From positions 164,123-228,122 of the forward strand of contig MKSR01000006.1 of assembly GCA_001898145.1 (NCBI GenBank): a DNA stretch of 64,000 nucleotides, given 5' to 3'. A model generated the notes under the pieces. It had not been told where the DNA came from. It was given only the letters and a program-made list of their open reading frames with translations, and made no database searches. Numbering within the stretch: the stretch's first letter is position 1; each line of letters begins with the position of its first letter. The stretch comes from Dyadobacter sp. 50-39. GTDB lineage: Bacteria > Bacteroidota > Bacteroidia > Cytophagales > Spirosomataceae. Shown in pieces: positions 51,332 to 60,577 of this stretch. Made by a program: the position numbers and the translations under genes.

Positions 51332-54300
51332 ATGTCGAATCAATTACTTACCAAATCAGGGCTGGCACTGATCGTGCTGCTGTTGGGCCGGGAGGCAATT
51401 GCACAAAATGTCGCATTTGTGCGGCCGGTGCGGTTCCAGACAGAGCGGCAGAATGGCCCTGAGACCCAAAAGCTGAAAGAAGCACTCCTCGAACTGGGTA
51501 AAAAGTATCAGGTCAACATCGTGTTCGAGGAGTCGACCGTCCAGGGCATTTCGATTGCAGTCATGCCGGAAGCGGGGAATGTAAAATTGGAGAAAAGGCT
51601 GGAATCCCTTCTGGGGCCGAACAATCTGGAATTCCGGAAGTCGAAAAAAGGCACCTATCTCATTATCAGAAAACAGCCTAAAAAGACGGCCTATGAGCAG
51701 CCGCAGACAACAAGTACCGCGCCGGAAGTGCTCGTACCTGGTACTCCCGCGCCTGCGGAGGCGCGGACACCACCAGCCGATGCACCCGCGGCCATTTCCG
51801 TCAGGGGCCGGGTCTTCGACGCCAAGGGAGACGGCCTTCCCGGCGTCAGCATCGTGGTGAAAGGCACCAACCGGGGCGTCACCACCGACGCTTCCGGCGA
51901 GTATCAGGTAACTGTGGAAGATGCCAATTCCGCATTGATTTTCAGCTTTGTAGGCTTCGCCAGCCAGGAGGTGGTGGTCGGCAACCGCACCACGCTGGAT
52001 ATTGTAATGGTTGAAAATGTGAATGCGCTCGACGAACTGGTGGTAGTGGGCTATGGCGAGCAATCCCGGAAAGACCTCGTCGGGTCGGTGGGGGTATTGA
52101 GCCGGAAAGACTTCGGGGATGTGGGGGTAAGCAATACTTCGCAGCTCCTGCAAGGTAAAATCGCGGGCGTGCAGGTCGTCAATAACAGCGGCGTACCTGG
52201 TGCGGGCGCACAGATCGTCGTACGCGGAACCGGCTCCTTCACGAGCGCCGCTCCATTGTACGTCATCGATGGCATCCAGAGCGACGCCACAATGTTCAAT
52301 TCCCTGAGCCCCTACGATATCGAGTACATCAGCGTACTAAAAGACGCCTCGTCCGTTGCTATTTACGGGGCGCAAGGTGCCAATGGCGTGGTGGTAGTGA
52401 CTACCCGCCTGCCCAAAACCGGTAAGCCGCGCGTCACTTACAACGGTTATGTGGGCATTTCCAGGCCGTGGAAGCAGTTTGATATGCTCAATGCGCAGCA
52501 GTATACCGACCTCGTGAAGGAATGGTATACCAATTACGGCCAACCGCTCCCACCGCGCCTCAGCACGCCGGAGGCTAACATCACCATGACCGACTGGCAA
52601 AAAGAAATGTTCCGTACCGCAAAAATGACCGAGCATCATATCAACATCGGCGGGGGAACCGAGCATGTCACTTACAGTTTTTCAACCGGTTATACGAAAC
52701 AGGAAAGCCAGGTGGTCGACCTGAACTTCACCCGGGCCAACTTCCGGTTCAACCTGGAAGAATTCATCGGCAAACGCATCAAGCTGGGCCAGCAGCTCAA
52801 TATGCGGTACCAGTTATCGGACGGCAATACGGCCAACATCCTCAATGGTCTCCGAATGCCGCCCTACATTTCGGTCTACGACCCGACCAACCTGCTCGGC
52901 GGCTACGGCATAGCCACCAGCGCCAGGGACGGAAACGACTCGCAAAACCCGCTGATCATCCCGCACCTTTATGATACCAAGAACCGGAGCCTGAACAACT
53001 ACCTGCAACTCTACGGCGAGCTGGACATTATCGAAGGCCTGCGGTTCCGCACCCAGTTCGGAGGCACCTACAATTTTAACCAGAACTACTCCTACAATCC
53101 CACTTACGCCGGTAACCAGCTCGTCACACAAAGCCAGATTTCGGAAGGTTACGGCTACAACCTGAGCTACATTCTTGAAAATTATTTTACCTACAACAAA
53201 CAATTCAAAAACCACGGACTGACCCTCACGGCTGGAAATTCATATCGGGACGGCTATTTATCGAGGTCGGTAAACCTGGTAGGAAGCAATTTTGCCAACA
53301 CGGAGATCCATCAGATCGGCGTGGCCAAAACGGTGAATTTCAGCTCGGGGGCAGCCAATTCCAATTCGCGTTTCATCTCCTACTTCGCCCGTGTGAATTA
53401 TAATTTCAAAGAAAAATACATTCTCACATTAACCGGTAGGCGCGACGCGACGTCGCTTTTCAGCAAAGATAACCGCGTGGGCTATTTTCCGTCGGCGGGT
53501 TTGGGATGGCGCATTTCGGACGAGGCCTTCATGAAGCACATTTCCTTTATTTCGGACCTGAAACTGCGGACCAGCTGGGGTAAAACAGGGAATTCCAATA
53601 TTGCGGGCTTCTCCTACCAGTCGACCGTCTGGACCGGCTCGGGCAACAGCGTCGTGTACCCCCTCGGCCCGAATGAAACGCTCGTCAACGGTGCGACTGT
53701 GGCCGTGCCTTCGACGCCCAATCTCAAATGGGAAGAGACCTCCACGATCGATGTCGGGCTGGATGCGGCATTCTTCCATAACCATTTCAATGTGAGTGCA
53801 GGCTACTATAACCGCAGGAATAAAGACCTGCTCGTGGAAGTACCGGTAGCCTTATCGACCGGCTACGGCGGCGTGAGCGGCGCGTCGGCCAGCCAGCTTA
53901 TCAACGCGGCATCCGCATTCAATAAAGGATTTGAACTGACACTGGGCTTCAACGGGACAACCAGGGACCTGCGTTACAGCATTAACGTAAATGGGGCGTA
54001 CAACAAAAACCAGGTTACCTCATTGGGTACGCAGGGAGCAGTACCGATCATTGCAGGGGCATTTTATTCCGTCCCCGCCATGTCGCGTACCGAAGTGGGC
54101 CATCCCATCGGAGCTTTTTACGGGTACAAATACGACCATGTGGCGATCGACAATGCGGATATCGAAAAATACAATGCCCTTGCGCGGCAGAAAACCGGCG
54201 ATCCGAATGCCGTGTATCAGGCCGGCCTGCTTCCCGGCGACCGTATTTTCCAGGATATCGACGGCGACGGGCAGGTTACCCTCACCGATCAGACCTTCCT

Positions 54301-54826
54301 CGGCAGCCCCATTCCCAAACTGACCTATGGCGTAGACGTGAACCTGAACTACAAGAATTTCGACTTCATGGCAACCTTACAGGGGGTAGCGGGCATTGAC
54401 ATCATCAACGGAACGAAATACTACCTCGAAGGAGTAGCCCTGCCATTTAATACCAAAACCACCGTCCTGGATCGCTGGCAGAAGCCTGGCGACGTGACGG
54501 ACATCGCCCGCGCCGGACAGAACTACGGTACCGCCGCCAACCTCCGCAATTCCTCCTGGTATGTCGAAAACGGTGCCTACGCCCGGGTACGCAACGTAAC
54601 ACTCGGGTACACAGTCCCCGGTGCGAAGATCAAACCATCCACAGCCAACATTATTTCCAGCCTGCGCGTGTACCTCACCGCACAGAACCTATTCACATTC
54701 ACCAGCTACTCCGGCTACGACCCAGAGGTGACCGGCAGCGGCAGCTTCATTTTCGGAAGGGGCATCGACACCGGCCAGGTACCACAGCCGCGCACATTCA
54801 TGCTGGGCCTGCAACTTGGGTTTTAG
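51332..54826 (+). CDS. SusC-type TonB-dependent transporter with STN domain
   Basis: This is a 1164-residue receptor, 4 bp after fecR. After a signal peptide (GREAIAQ) comes a secretin/TonB N-terminal signalling domain (about residues 47-114, LKEALLELGKKYQVNIVF; LIIRK), then a linker rich in Pro/Ala, a carboxypeptidase-regulatory domain, and the plug start ELVVVGYGEQSRKDLVGSVG. The C-terminal barrel ends LGLQLGF. The STN domain links ligand uptake to the FecR/sigma pair. Ligand is unknown; no enzyme of carbohydrate cleavage is adjacent. Confidence 0.95.
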   Translation: MSNQLLTKSGLALIVLLLGREAIAQNVAFVRPVRFQTERQNGPETQKLKEALLELGKKYQVNIVFEESTVQGISIAVMPEAGNVKLEKRLESLLGPNNLEFRKSKKGTYLIIRKQPKKTAYEQPQTTSTAPEVLVPGTPAPAEARTPPADAPAAISVRGRVFDAKGDGLPGVSIVVKGTNRGVTTDASGEYQVTVEDANSALIFSFVGFASQEVVVGNRTTLDIVMVENVNALDELVVVGYGEQSRKDLVGSVGVLSRKDFGDVGVSNTSQLLQGKIAGVQVVNNSGVPGAGAQIVVRGTGSFTSAAPLYVIDGIQSDATMFNSLSPYDIEYISVLKDASSVAIYGAQGANGVVVVTTRLPKTGKPRVTYNGYVGISRPWKQFDMLNAQQYTDLVKEWYTNYGQPLPPRLSTPEANITMTDWQKEMFRTAKMTEHHINIGGGTEHVTYSFSTGYTKQESQVVDLNFTRANFRFNLEEFIGKRIKLGQQLNMRYQLSDGNTANILNGLRMPPYISVYDPTNLLGGYGIATSARDGNDSQNPLIIPHLYDTKNRSLNNYLQLYGELDIIEGLRFRTQFGGTYNFNQNYSYNPTYAGNQLVTQSQISEGYGYNLSYILENYFTYNKQFKNHGLTLTAGNSYRDGYLSRSVNLVGSNFANTEIHQIGVAKTVNFSSGAANSNSRFISYFARVNYNFKEKYILTLTGRRDATSLFSKDNRVGYFPSAGLGWRISDEAFMKHISFISDLKLRTSWGKTGNSNIAGFSYQSTVWTGSGNSVVYPLGPNETLVNGATVAVPSTPNLKWEETSTIDVGLDAAFFHNHFNVSAGYYNRRNKDLLVEVPVALSTGYGGVSGASASQLINAASAFNKGFELTLGFNGTTRDLRYSINVNGAYNKNQVTSLGTQGAVPIIAGAFYSVPAMSRTEVGHPIGAFYGYKYDHVAIDNADIEKYNALARQKTGDPNAVYQAGLLPGDRIFQDIDGDGQVTLTDQTFLGSPIPKLTYGVDVNLNYKNFDFMATLQGVAGIDIINGTKYYLEGVALPFNTKTTVLDRWQKPGDVTDIARAGQNYGTAANLRNSSWYVENGAYARVRNVTLGYTVPGAKIKPSTANIISSLRVYLTAQNLFTFTSYSGYDPEVTGSGSFIFGRGIDTGQVPQPRTFMLGLQLGF

Positions 54827-54858
54827 ACAAAATTTAAAGCTTCTCTAAACAGAAAGAC

Positions 54859-56424
54859 ATGAAAAGGATAAAGCTATTTCTGTGTACGGCTATGCTTCTT
54901 ACCGCTTGCAGCGACAGCCTGCTCGACGTCAAGAACGAGAATACCTACACCGATGAAACCTATTTCAAAACCAAAACACAGTTCAACGAGGCCATTATCG
55001 CAACCTACACGGTTTTCAGCCACATGGGCATGATGTCGCGCGAGTGGTACTTCATTTTTGACCTGCTGGCCAACGAGGCCGAGCGTTCGAGCGCATTGGT
55101 AGGTACCGAGCTGCAATTGACCGATTACAGTTTCACCAATAATAATGAGGACATTGTAGGGCTGTGGTCGTCGCTGTACCGGATGATTTTCCGGGCCAAC
55201 CTCGCATTGAAAGTCATGGAGACCTGGCAGCCTGCCGATGGCTCCGAGGAGACTTTGAAAAAGCAGTACATCGCGGAAGCGCATTGGCTGCGCGGTTTCG
55301 CCTATTTCAACCTCGTGACGAACTGGGGCCGCGTGCCATTGAAACTTACTTATGACGATTCCAAAACGAATTCCAGTCCGCGTGCTTCCGTAGAGGAACT
55401 GTGGAAAGTGGTGGAGAGCGAATTCAGCCTGGCTATCCCGGATTTGCCGGTAGAATATCCGTCCGACCAGAAAGGGCGGGCTACGAAAGGCGCGGCGATC
55501 GGCTTTCTGGGCCGCACTTATTTGTTTCAGAAAAAATATGACCAGGCTATAACCGAGCTCACCAGGCTCACTGCCGCTCCATTTACCTACGCATTGGATC
55601 CGAGCTATGACCATTTGTTCGGGGAAGATAATATCAACACGCCCGAGGTACTTTTTGCCGTGAATCACACTTATACTACTTCCAATACCCAATACTATAT
55701 GTTTGGGGGCTGGGAAGGGGAAGACGGGAAAACCTTCCACACCGGCCGGGCCCAGGAATACGGCTTCAATGACTGGGAAAACGTGACCATTTCCAATGCA
55801 CTCGTAGCTGCGCACCAATACAACGATCCTGCTACCGGCGCCGCAGGCTACCTTGATCCGCGGGCGGCACTCACTTTCTACGGCAGCAAAGCCAATGGTG
55901 GCGACACCGAATACTGCGACTATTGCGCAGCGGGCCCCATTCCGTTTCCTTTCGATTTTTACAGCAACCGCTACCGCAAATATGAGCCCTATGAGTCTCA
56001 GAAATACACCGAAGCACCGATGAGCGGCATTAACACGCACGTAATGCGCTACGCGGATGTACTGCTCATGCTCGCGGAAAGCCACATTGAGAAGGGCTCT
56101 CCCGACGTTGCAAAAGGCATTTCGTATATCAATCAGGTACGCAATCGGCCGAGTGTGAAGGCGAAAAACTATGCGTCGTCCCTAAGCCAGTCTGAGGCGC
56201 GCACCGCATTGCGCCGCGAACGGCGGATCGAGCTGGCAGGTGAGCAATCGCGCTGGTTCGACCTCATCCGCTGGGGGATCGCTAAGGAAACGCTCAATGC
56301 AGAACATCCGGCCGGGCCCGGCCAGGAGCCGTTCCTGGACAAACACGTGCTGCTTCCCATCCCGATCGCCGAAAGGAATTCCAACCAGGCACTGGCAGCA
56401 GATGTCGCAAACGACTGGAACTAG
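54859..56424 (+). CDS. SusD/RagB family lipoprotein
   Basis: This is a 521-residue lipoprotein (MKRIKLFLCTAMLLTAC, Cys17) with SDSLLDVKNENTYTDETYFKTKTQFNEAI and the standard SusD core (EAHWLRGFAYFNLVTNWGRVPL; RATKGAAIGFLGRTYLFQKKYDQAI; MRYADVLLMLAESHIEKG; RRERRIELAGEQSRWFDLIRWG). It pairs with the preceding SusC gene (32 bp apart) at the cell surface. The lone Cys-rich segment DTEYCDYCAAGP near residue 350 is not common to all SusD proteins. Confidence 0.94.
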   Translation: MKRIKLFLCTAMLLTACSDSLLDVKNENTYTDETYFKTKTQFNEAIIATYTVFSHMGMMSREWYFIFDLLANEAERSSALVGTELQLTDYSFTNNNEDIVGLWSSLYRMIFRANLALKVMETWQPADGSEETLKKQYIAEAHWLRGFAYFNLVTNWGRVPLKLTYDDSKTNSSPRASVEELWKVVESEFSLAIPDLPVEYPSDQKGRATKGAAIGFLGRTYLFQKKYDQAITELTRLTAAPFTYALDPSYDHLFGEDNINTPEVLFAVNHTYTTSNTQYYMFGGWEGEDGKTFHTGRAQEYGFNDWENVTISNALVAAHQYNDPATGAAGYLDPRAALTFYGSKANGGDTEYCDYCAAGPIPFPFDFYSNRYRKYEPYESQKYTEAPMSGINTHVMRYADVLLMLAESHIEKGSPDVAKGISYINQVRNRPSVKAKNYASSLSQSEARTALRRERRIELAGEQSRWFDLIRWGIAKETLNAEHPAGPGQEPFLDKHVLLPIPIAERNSNQALAADVANDWN

Positions 56425-56448
56425 CCGCTGACCACCTTCCGCATCCGC

Positions 56449-56492
56449 TGAATGGCCGGCGTCCTCCCTGTTGGGAGCATGCCGGCCATTCA
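56449..56492 (+). terminator. Terminator after the second SusCD locus
   Basis: TGAATGGCCGGC and GCCGGCCATTCA are perfect 12-bp arms, and CTCCC-TGTT-GGGAG nests inside, giving a long double stem. It begins 25 nt after the susD stop and ends the fecI-fecR-susC-susD transcript before the PQQ dehydrogenase. Confidence 0.75.
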
Positions 56493-56590
56493 ATAGTAAA
56501 ATGCCCCGCCAGCGTGCTTTACCAGACATGCGCAGCCAGGCCGCGCTTCAATCCCTGACCCTTATTCGAGAAGCTCATCCTAAACCTTCT

Positions 56591-58774
56591 ATGATTGGAA
56601 TTAACCAATTTCAAAAACTCCCGTTTAAGAAGAAAACCGTCTTAATCCCCGTCGTAGCAGGCTTTCTGGGGCTGGTCGCCTACCAGGCCCGCCATGCAGA
56701 TGACCGCTCATGGAGCATTTACAAGGCCGATGCGGAAAGTACCAGCTATTCCCCCCTAGACCAGATCAATGCCACCAATGTAAACCAGCTGCAACCGGCC
56801 TGGACGCATTCCTATGCGGATATGAAGGAGGGCAGCCGCGCGGGCAGCAGCGAGTGCAATCCTATTATAGTCGACGGCGTGATGTACACTACCTCCGCCA
56901 AGCATTGGGCTTACGCGATCAATGCCGAAACCGGCGAACAAATCTGGTCATTCGACCCGTTTGACGGTGCGGAAGGCGGAGGTGTGAGCCGTGGGGTTAC
57001 CTACTGGGAAGACAGAAGCCATTCCGGCGAACCGGACAAGCGTATCCTCTTCACCGGCGGCGACAACCTCTTCGCGCTCGATGCGCGCACGGGGAAGCCT
57101 GTACCCGGGTTTGGTGAAAACGGTCGCGTGAGCATGAATGTGGGCCTGCGCGACGACCCGGCCAGCATTTCGGTGATCCCCACTTCACCGGGCATTATTT
57201 ACAAGGATCTGCTCATCATGGGAGCAGAAGTTTCGGAACTGTACGGTGCACAGCCGGGCTACATCCGCGCTTATAATTGCAGGACCGGCAAGCTGGAATG
57301 GACATTTCATACTATTCCTCTACCCGGCGAAGCGGGCTACGAAAGCTGGCCGAAAGAAGCCTATAAATACGCCGGCGGCGTGAACGACTGGGCAGGAATG
57401 AGCCTGGATACCCGCCGGGGCATCGTCTTTCTGGCATTAGGCTCTCCTTCCTACGATTTTTATGGCGCCGACCGGAAGGGCGACAATCTCTACGGCAATA
57501 GCGTGGTGGCACTCGATGCCGCCACGGGCAAATACATCTGGCATTACCAGACCGTACACCACGACCTTTGGGACTACGATCTGCCGGCGCCACCTAACCT
57601 CGTCACCGTCAAACGCGATGGAAAAGCGATCGACGCCGTGGCACAGGTTACCAAGCATGGCTTTGTATTCGTTTTTAACCGTGAAACGGGCGAGCCGCTG
57701 TTTCCGATAGAAGAAAGACCTGTGCCCGCTTCCCGCATTCCCGGTGAATATGCATCGCCTACCCAGCCATTTCCTTTGAAACCAAAGCCATTCGCACGGC
57801 AATGGATGACCGAAGCAGACCTGACGCATTTCACCGACGCCGGTCATGACTCGATCGTCCGAAAATTTCGCTCAATGCGGTATGAAGGGCTTTTTACCCC
57901 ACCCGACCTGAAAGGCACGCTGATGCTTCCCGGTAGCAGAGGGGGCGCGGAATGGGGCGGCGCAGCTTACGATCCTGCTTCTACGGTGCTTTTTGTAAAG
58001 TCAAACGACTCCCCGGAAATACAATCGATGAAGAAGGTCGATCCGGAACAGGAAGCGAAGGACCAGACTGTTTTCGATCAGGGAAAAACATTGTACATGA
58101 CCTATTGTGTGGCCTGCCACGGCAAGGACAAAAACGGCGACGAGCCCAATTACCCATCGCTGATCGGCCTCCGCAGCCGCATGACGCGCGAGGCGGCGCT
58201 CGATAAGATCAAGAAAGGCGGTGGCAAAATGCCTGCATTCGCTTCGGCCATCAAGGGCAAGGAAAAGGGCATTATCGCATTCCTTTACGACCGTCCGCAA
58301 AATTCCGCCAAAATAACCAAGCAGGAAACCGGCCAGACGCAAAAAGGTGCGGACAAGTACCTGAACCTTACCGCATACGGCCATTTCCGGGACCCGCAGG
58401 GCAACCCGGCGTTGCGCCCGCCCTGGGGAACGCTCAATGCGATCAACCTGAGTACAGGCGAATATGAGTGGCAGGTTACATTGGGCAATGACGAAAAACG
58501 CCAGGCCAGCGGCGCTCCGGAAACAGGCCAGGAAGGATCTGCCGGCCCGATCGTTACTGCCGGGGGCCTCATTTTCATCAGCGGCACGCAGGACCGCAAG
58601 TTCCGTGCCTTCGACAAGAAAACGGGCAAGGTCGTCTGGCAAACCACCTTACCCGGCGTCGCCAACGCCACCGCCTGCACCTACATGAGCGGCGGCAAAC
58701 AATACGTAGCGCTATCCATCGGCGGAACCAAAGAAAACCCGTCGGGGTCGGTGATGGCATTCAGGCTGCCTTGA
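56591..58774 (+). CDS. PQQ-dependent dehydrogenase with cytochrome c domain
   Basis: This encodes 727 residues from ATG at 56591, chosen because the preceding frame to 56471 is arginine-rich and lies over the terminator. The N-terminus has a membrane segment (VLIPVVAGFLGLVAYQA). The body is an eight-bladed propeller of the glucose/quinate-type dehydrogenases with repeated tryptophan-docking motifs (AINAETGEQIWSFDP; ALDAATGKYIWHYQT; RAFDKKTGKVVWQTT). A cytochrome c insert has heme site CVACHGKDKNG near residue 507. It oxidises a sugar or alcohol in the periplasm and passes electrons to the respiratory chain. No pqq biosynthesis genes are here. Confidence 0.9.
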   Translation: MIGINQFQKLPFKKKTVLIPVVAGFLGLVAYQARHADDRSWSIYKADAESTSYSPLDQINATNVNQLQPAWTHSYADMKEGSRAGSSECNPIIVDGVMYTTSAKHWAYAINAETGEQIWSFDPFDGAEGGGVSRGVTYWEDRSHSGEPDKRILFTGGDNLFALDARTGKPVPGFGENGRVSMNVGLRDDPASISVIPTSPGIIYKDLLIMGAEVSELYGAQPGYIRAYNCRTGKLEWTFHTIPLPGEAGYESWPKEAYKYAGGVNDWAGMSLDTRRGIVFLALGSPSYDFYGADRKGDNLYGNSVVALDAATGKYIWHYQTVHHDLWDYDLPAPPNLVTVKRDGKAIDAVAQVTKHGFVFVFNRETGEPLFPIEERPVPASRIPGEYASPTQPFPLKPKPFARQWMTEADLTHFTDAGHDSIVRKFRSMRYEGLFTPPDLKGTLMLPGSRGGAEWGGAAYDPASTVLFVKSNDSPEIQSMKKVDPEQEAKDQTVFDQGKTLYMTYCVACHGKDKNGDEPNYPSLIGLRSRMTREAALDKIKKGGGKMPAFASAIKGKEKGIIAFLYDRPQNSAKITKQETGQTQKGADKYLNLTAYGHFRDPQGNPALRPPWGTLNAINLSTGEYEWQVTLGNDEKRQASGAPETGQEGSAGPIVTAGGLIFISGTQDRKFRAFDKKTGKVVWQTTLPGVANATACTYMSGGKQYVALSIGGTKENPSGSVMAFRLP

Positions 58775-58835
58775 ACTCAGCGGCAAATCTTATGGACGTT
58801 GAAATGTTTTGCTTTTATACCAAAACCCGTTAATT

Positions 58836-58892
58836 TTACTATACAAATGATAGTAATACACAAAAGGTTAGCAACAGCTTTTTGGTTAGCAA
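58836..58892 (+). promoter_or_regulatory. Dyad and direct repeat upstream of hxlR-type gene
   Basis: TTACTAT (58836-58842) and ATAGTAA (58850-58856) are perfect 7-bp inverted arms around 7 bp, centred 56 bp before the start of the HxlR gene. HxlR regulators such as YodB use TACT...AGTA type dyads, so autoregulation is likely. A direct repeat GGTTAGCAA at 58866-58874 and 58884-58892 (18-bp period) follows. Confidence 0.5.
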
Positions 58893-58901
58893 AAATCAGA
58901 C

Positions 58902-59312
58902 ATGGCATTCACTCATCACAACGGCCCGAGACCTAGCCCTGCGCAATGTTACAGCAAGCTGAATGCAGCAGGGGATGCATTATATGTAATCGGCGGCAAG
59001 TGGAGACTTCGGATCATCATCGCGCTTTCCGAGGGGCACAAGCGCTTCAACGACATCCAGCGTGCCATTAACGGCATATCGGCCAGGGTACTGTCCAACG
59101 AATTGAAAGAACTGGAAATCAACGGTTTCGTCATTCGCAATGTGTACACAGATTTCCCGGTTTCGATCGAGTACGAGCTCACTCCTTACAGTGATACCCT
59201 GGCGCCTGTTATCGAATCACTGATCTCCTGGGGAGAAATGCACCGCGAGCGGATTATGCATTCGGAAAAACAGGAAGAAAAAGAGGCTACTGCTCTGGCA
59301 GAGATACTGTAA
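58902..59312 (+). CDS. HxlR family transcriptional regulator
   Basis: This is a 136-residue winged helix-turn-helix protein. CYSKLNAAGDALYVIGGKWRLRIIIALSEGHKRFNDIQRAI carries the conserved N-terminal Cys and the family's GGKW motif, and GISARVLSNELKELEINGFVIRNVY and VEYELTPYSDTLAPVIESLISWG-type wing follow. Members often respond to electrophiles or thiol stress through the Cys. It is convergent with and overlaps the next gene by 26 bp at their 3' ends. Confidence 0.93.
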   Translation: MAFTHHNGPRPSPAQCYSKLNAAGDALYVIGGKWRLRIIIALSEGHKRFNDIQRAINGISARVLSNELKELEINGFVIRNVYTDFPVSIEYELTPYSDTLAPVIESLISWGEMHRERIMHSEKQEEKEATALAEIL

Positions 59313-60231
59313 GGTGCCACATATCGCCCGAATTGCTCACTTTTTCCGTACCCCACACGCCCGGGCCACCGTCCGGCCGCAGGTAGACATTGAATACCAG
59401 CGTGCTGATCTGCGAACCTTTGACGAGTACACTCCCGCAGGCGGCCCCGCTATCGCAGTTGCCGGCAATGGGCATTTTCGAATGCAGGATCTTTGTCTTG
59501 CTCATATCGATCTGCATTTCTTCATTGCCTGAGAGCTTCGTCAGCGTAAGCGATGGCGTCTGCAATTCGAGTTCCGTCGCGAAGCCAAGGTGTTTGCCGG
59601 CAAAATTGGTGGTGGCACCAAGCCCTATGAACGAAATGACCGGGTTATCCACCGGTTTATTGAATTGCACCCGCAGCTTGCCGTAATAGTAGCGGCTCGT
59701 GTCTGTTCTGGGTGCATTGGCCGCGAGCAAAGGCTTGGCGGATAGGAAAACCTGTAAGCCCGCATTCATGGCAAGATTAATACCCTTTCCTGCTGGTCCC
59801 TGCGGATGCGCCGTAAAAATTTTCCGGGTGGTATCGGCATAATAGTAGTTGGTGTTGATCACCGGTACTCCCCGCACCTGTGTGCTGCTGGCACCCGATG
59901 CCGCCCCGAAAGTCATTCCCGTCACGTGCTGGGGAACGTTAATGTAGGGCTGGTCGTCGAAACTGAACGTCACAGACAACTCCGATTTCATTCTCTGGAA
60001 ATAAAGCCCTTCGTCGGCACTGCCATTTTTGTTGAAAAAGAATGTCAGCGTCTGGGGAATGGAAGTAGGCCCTTTGGGCACCGGAGGCTGGTAGCTGTTA
60101 TTGACGCCATCCTGGACCAGTTCGTAGGTGTTAAGCCCGAAGCTGCTCTGAGCTGGGGAAGTATTGGCAACAGAAGCGGCCAGCATAAACGCGAGCGCCA
60201 CCTTTGGCAATGATAATGAACGTATTAGCAT
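59287..60231 (-). CDS. Hypothetical secreted protein
   Basis: This encodes 314 residues from ATG at 60231, with signal peptide MLIRSLSLPKVALAFMLAAS ending NTSPAQ. Blocks such as IPQTLTFFFNKNGSADEGLYF, YYYADTTRKIFTAHPQGPAGKGINLAMNAGLQVFL and KLRVQFNKPVDNPVISFIGLGATTNFAG suggest beta-sandwich surface structure. A small disulfide-like loop NCDSGAACGS is near the C-terminus. No family is recognised. Its 3' end overlaps the HxlR gene. Confidence 0.6.
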   Translation of the reverse strand: MLIRSLSLPKVALAFMLAASVANTSPAQSSFGLNTYELVQDGVNNSYQPPVPKGPTSIPQTLTFFFNKNGSADEGLYFQRMKSELSVTFSFDDQPYINVPQHVTGMTFGAASGASSTQVRGVPVINTNYYYADTTRKIFTAHPQGPAGKGINLAMNAGLQVFLSAKPLLAANAPRTDTSRYYYGKLRVQFNKPVDNPVISFIGLGATTNFAGKHLGFATELELQTPSLTLTKLSGNEEMQIDMSKTKILHSKMPIAGNCDSGAACGSVLVKGSQISTLVFNVYLRPDGGPGVWGTEKVSNSGDMWHLTVSLPEQ

Positions 60232-60270
60232 GTGTAAAAAATTCAAGAATCGTTGAGAAATCTCCGACAA

Positions 60271-60577
60271 TATATCATTTCCGGGTGAACGTATTCACTT
60301 ATATGGACAAGTGAATAAGAATTTAACCGGATAATTCAAGTTAATCCCCGCATCTTACCATTCGGTTTACAAAGCCAACGAGATCAAACTAAATATTTGA
60401 TTATTAATTGAATGTAATGCAGTTATACATTTTTACGATGAGCGGAAACTTAAAGGCAGGGGCTACTTTTTTTACGGCAGGCAGGCACGGCTGCGAATAA
60501 ATTGTACGATAGGAAATCCAAAGGTACGCGGGCAACGTATGTGGCTTAACAAGCTACGTAACTCAATCACATACCAT
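60271..60577. other. Intergenic stretch with 8-bp-arm dyad
   Basis: About 300 bp between divergent genes. The only clear element is the perfect inverted repeat ATTCACTT (60293-60300) / AAGTGAAT (60309-60316) with an 8-bp spacer, a candidate operator or terminator-like hairpin. The rest is AT-rich with no gene. Confidence 0.5.
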
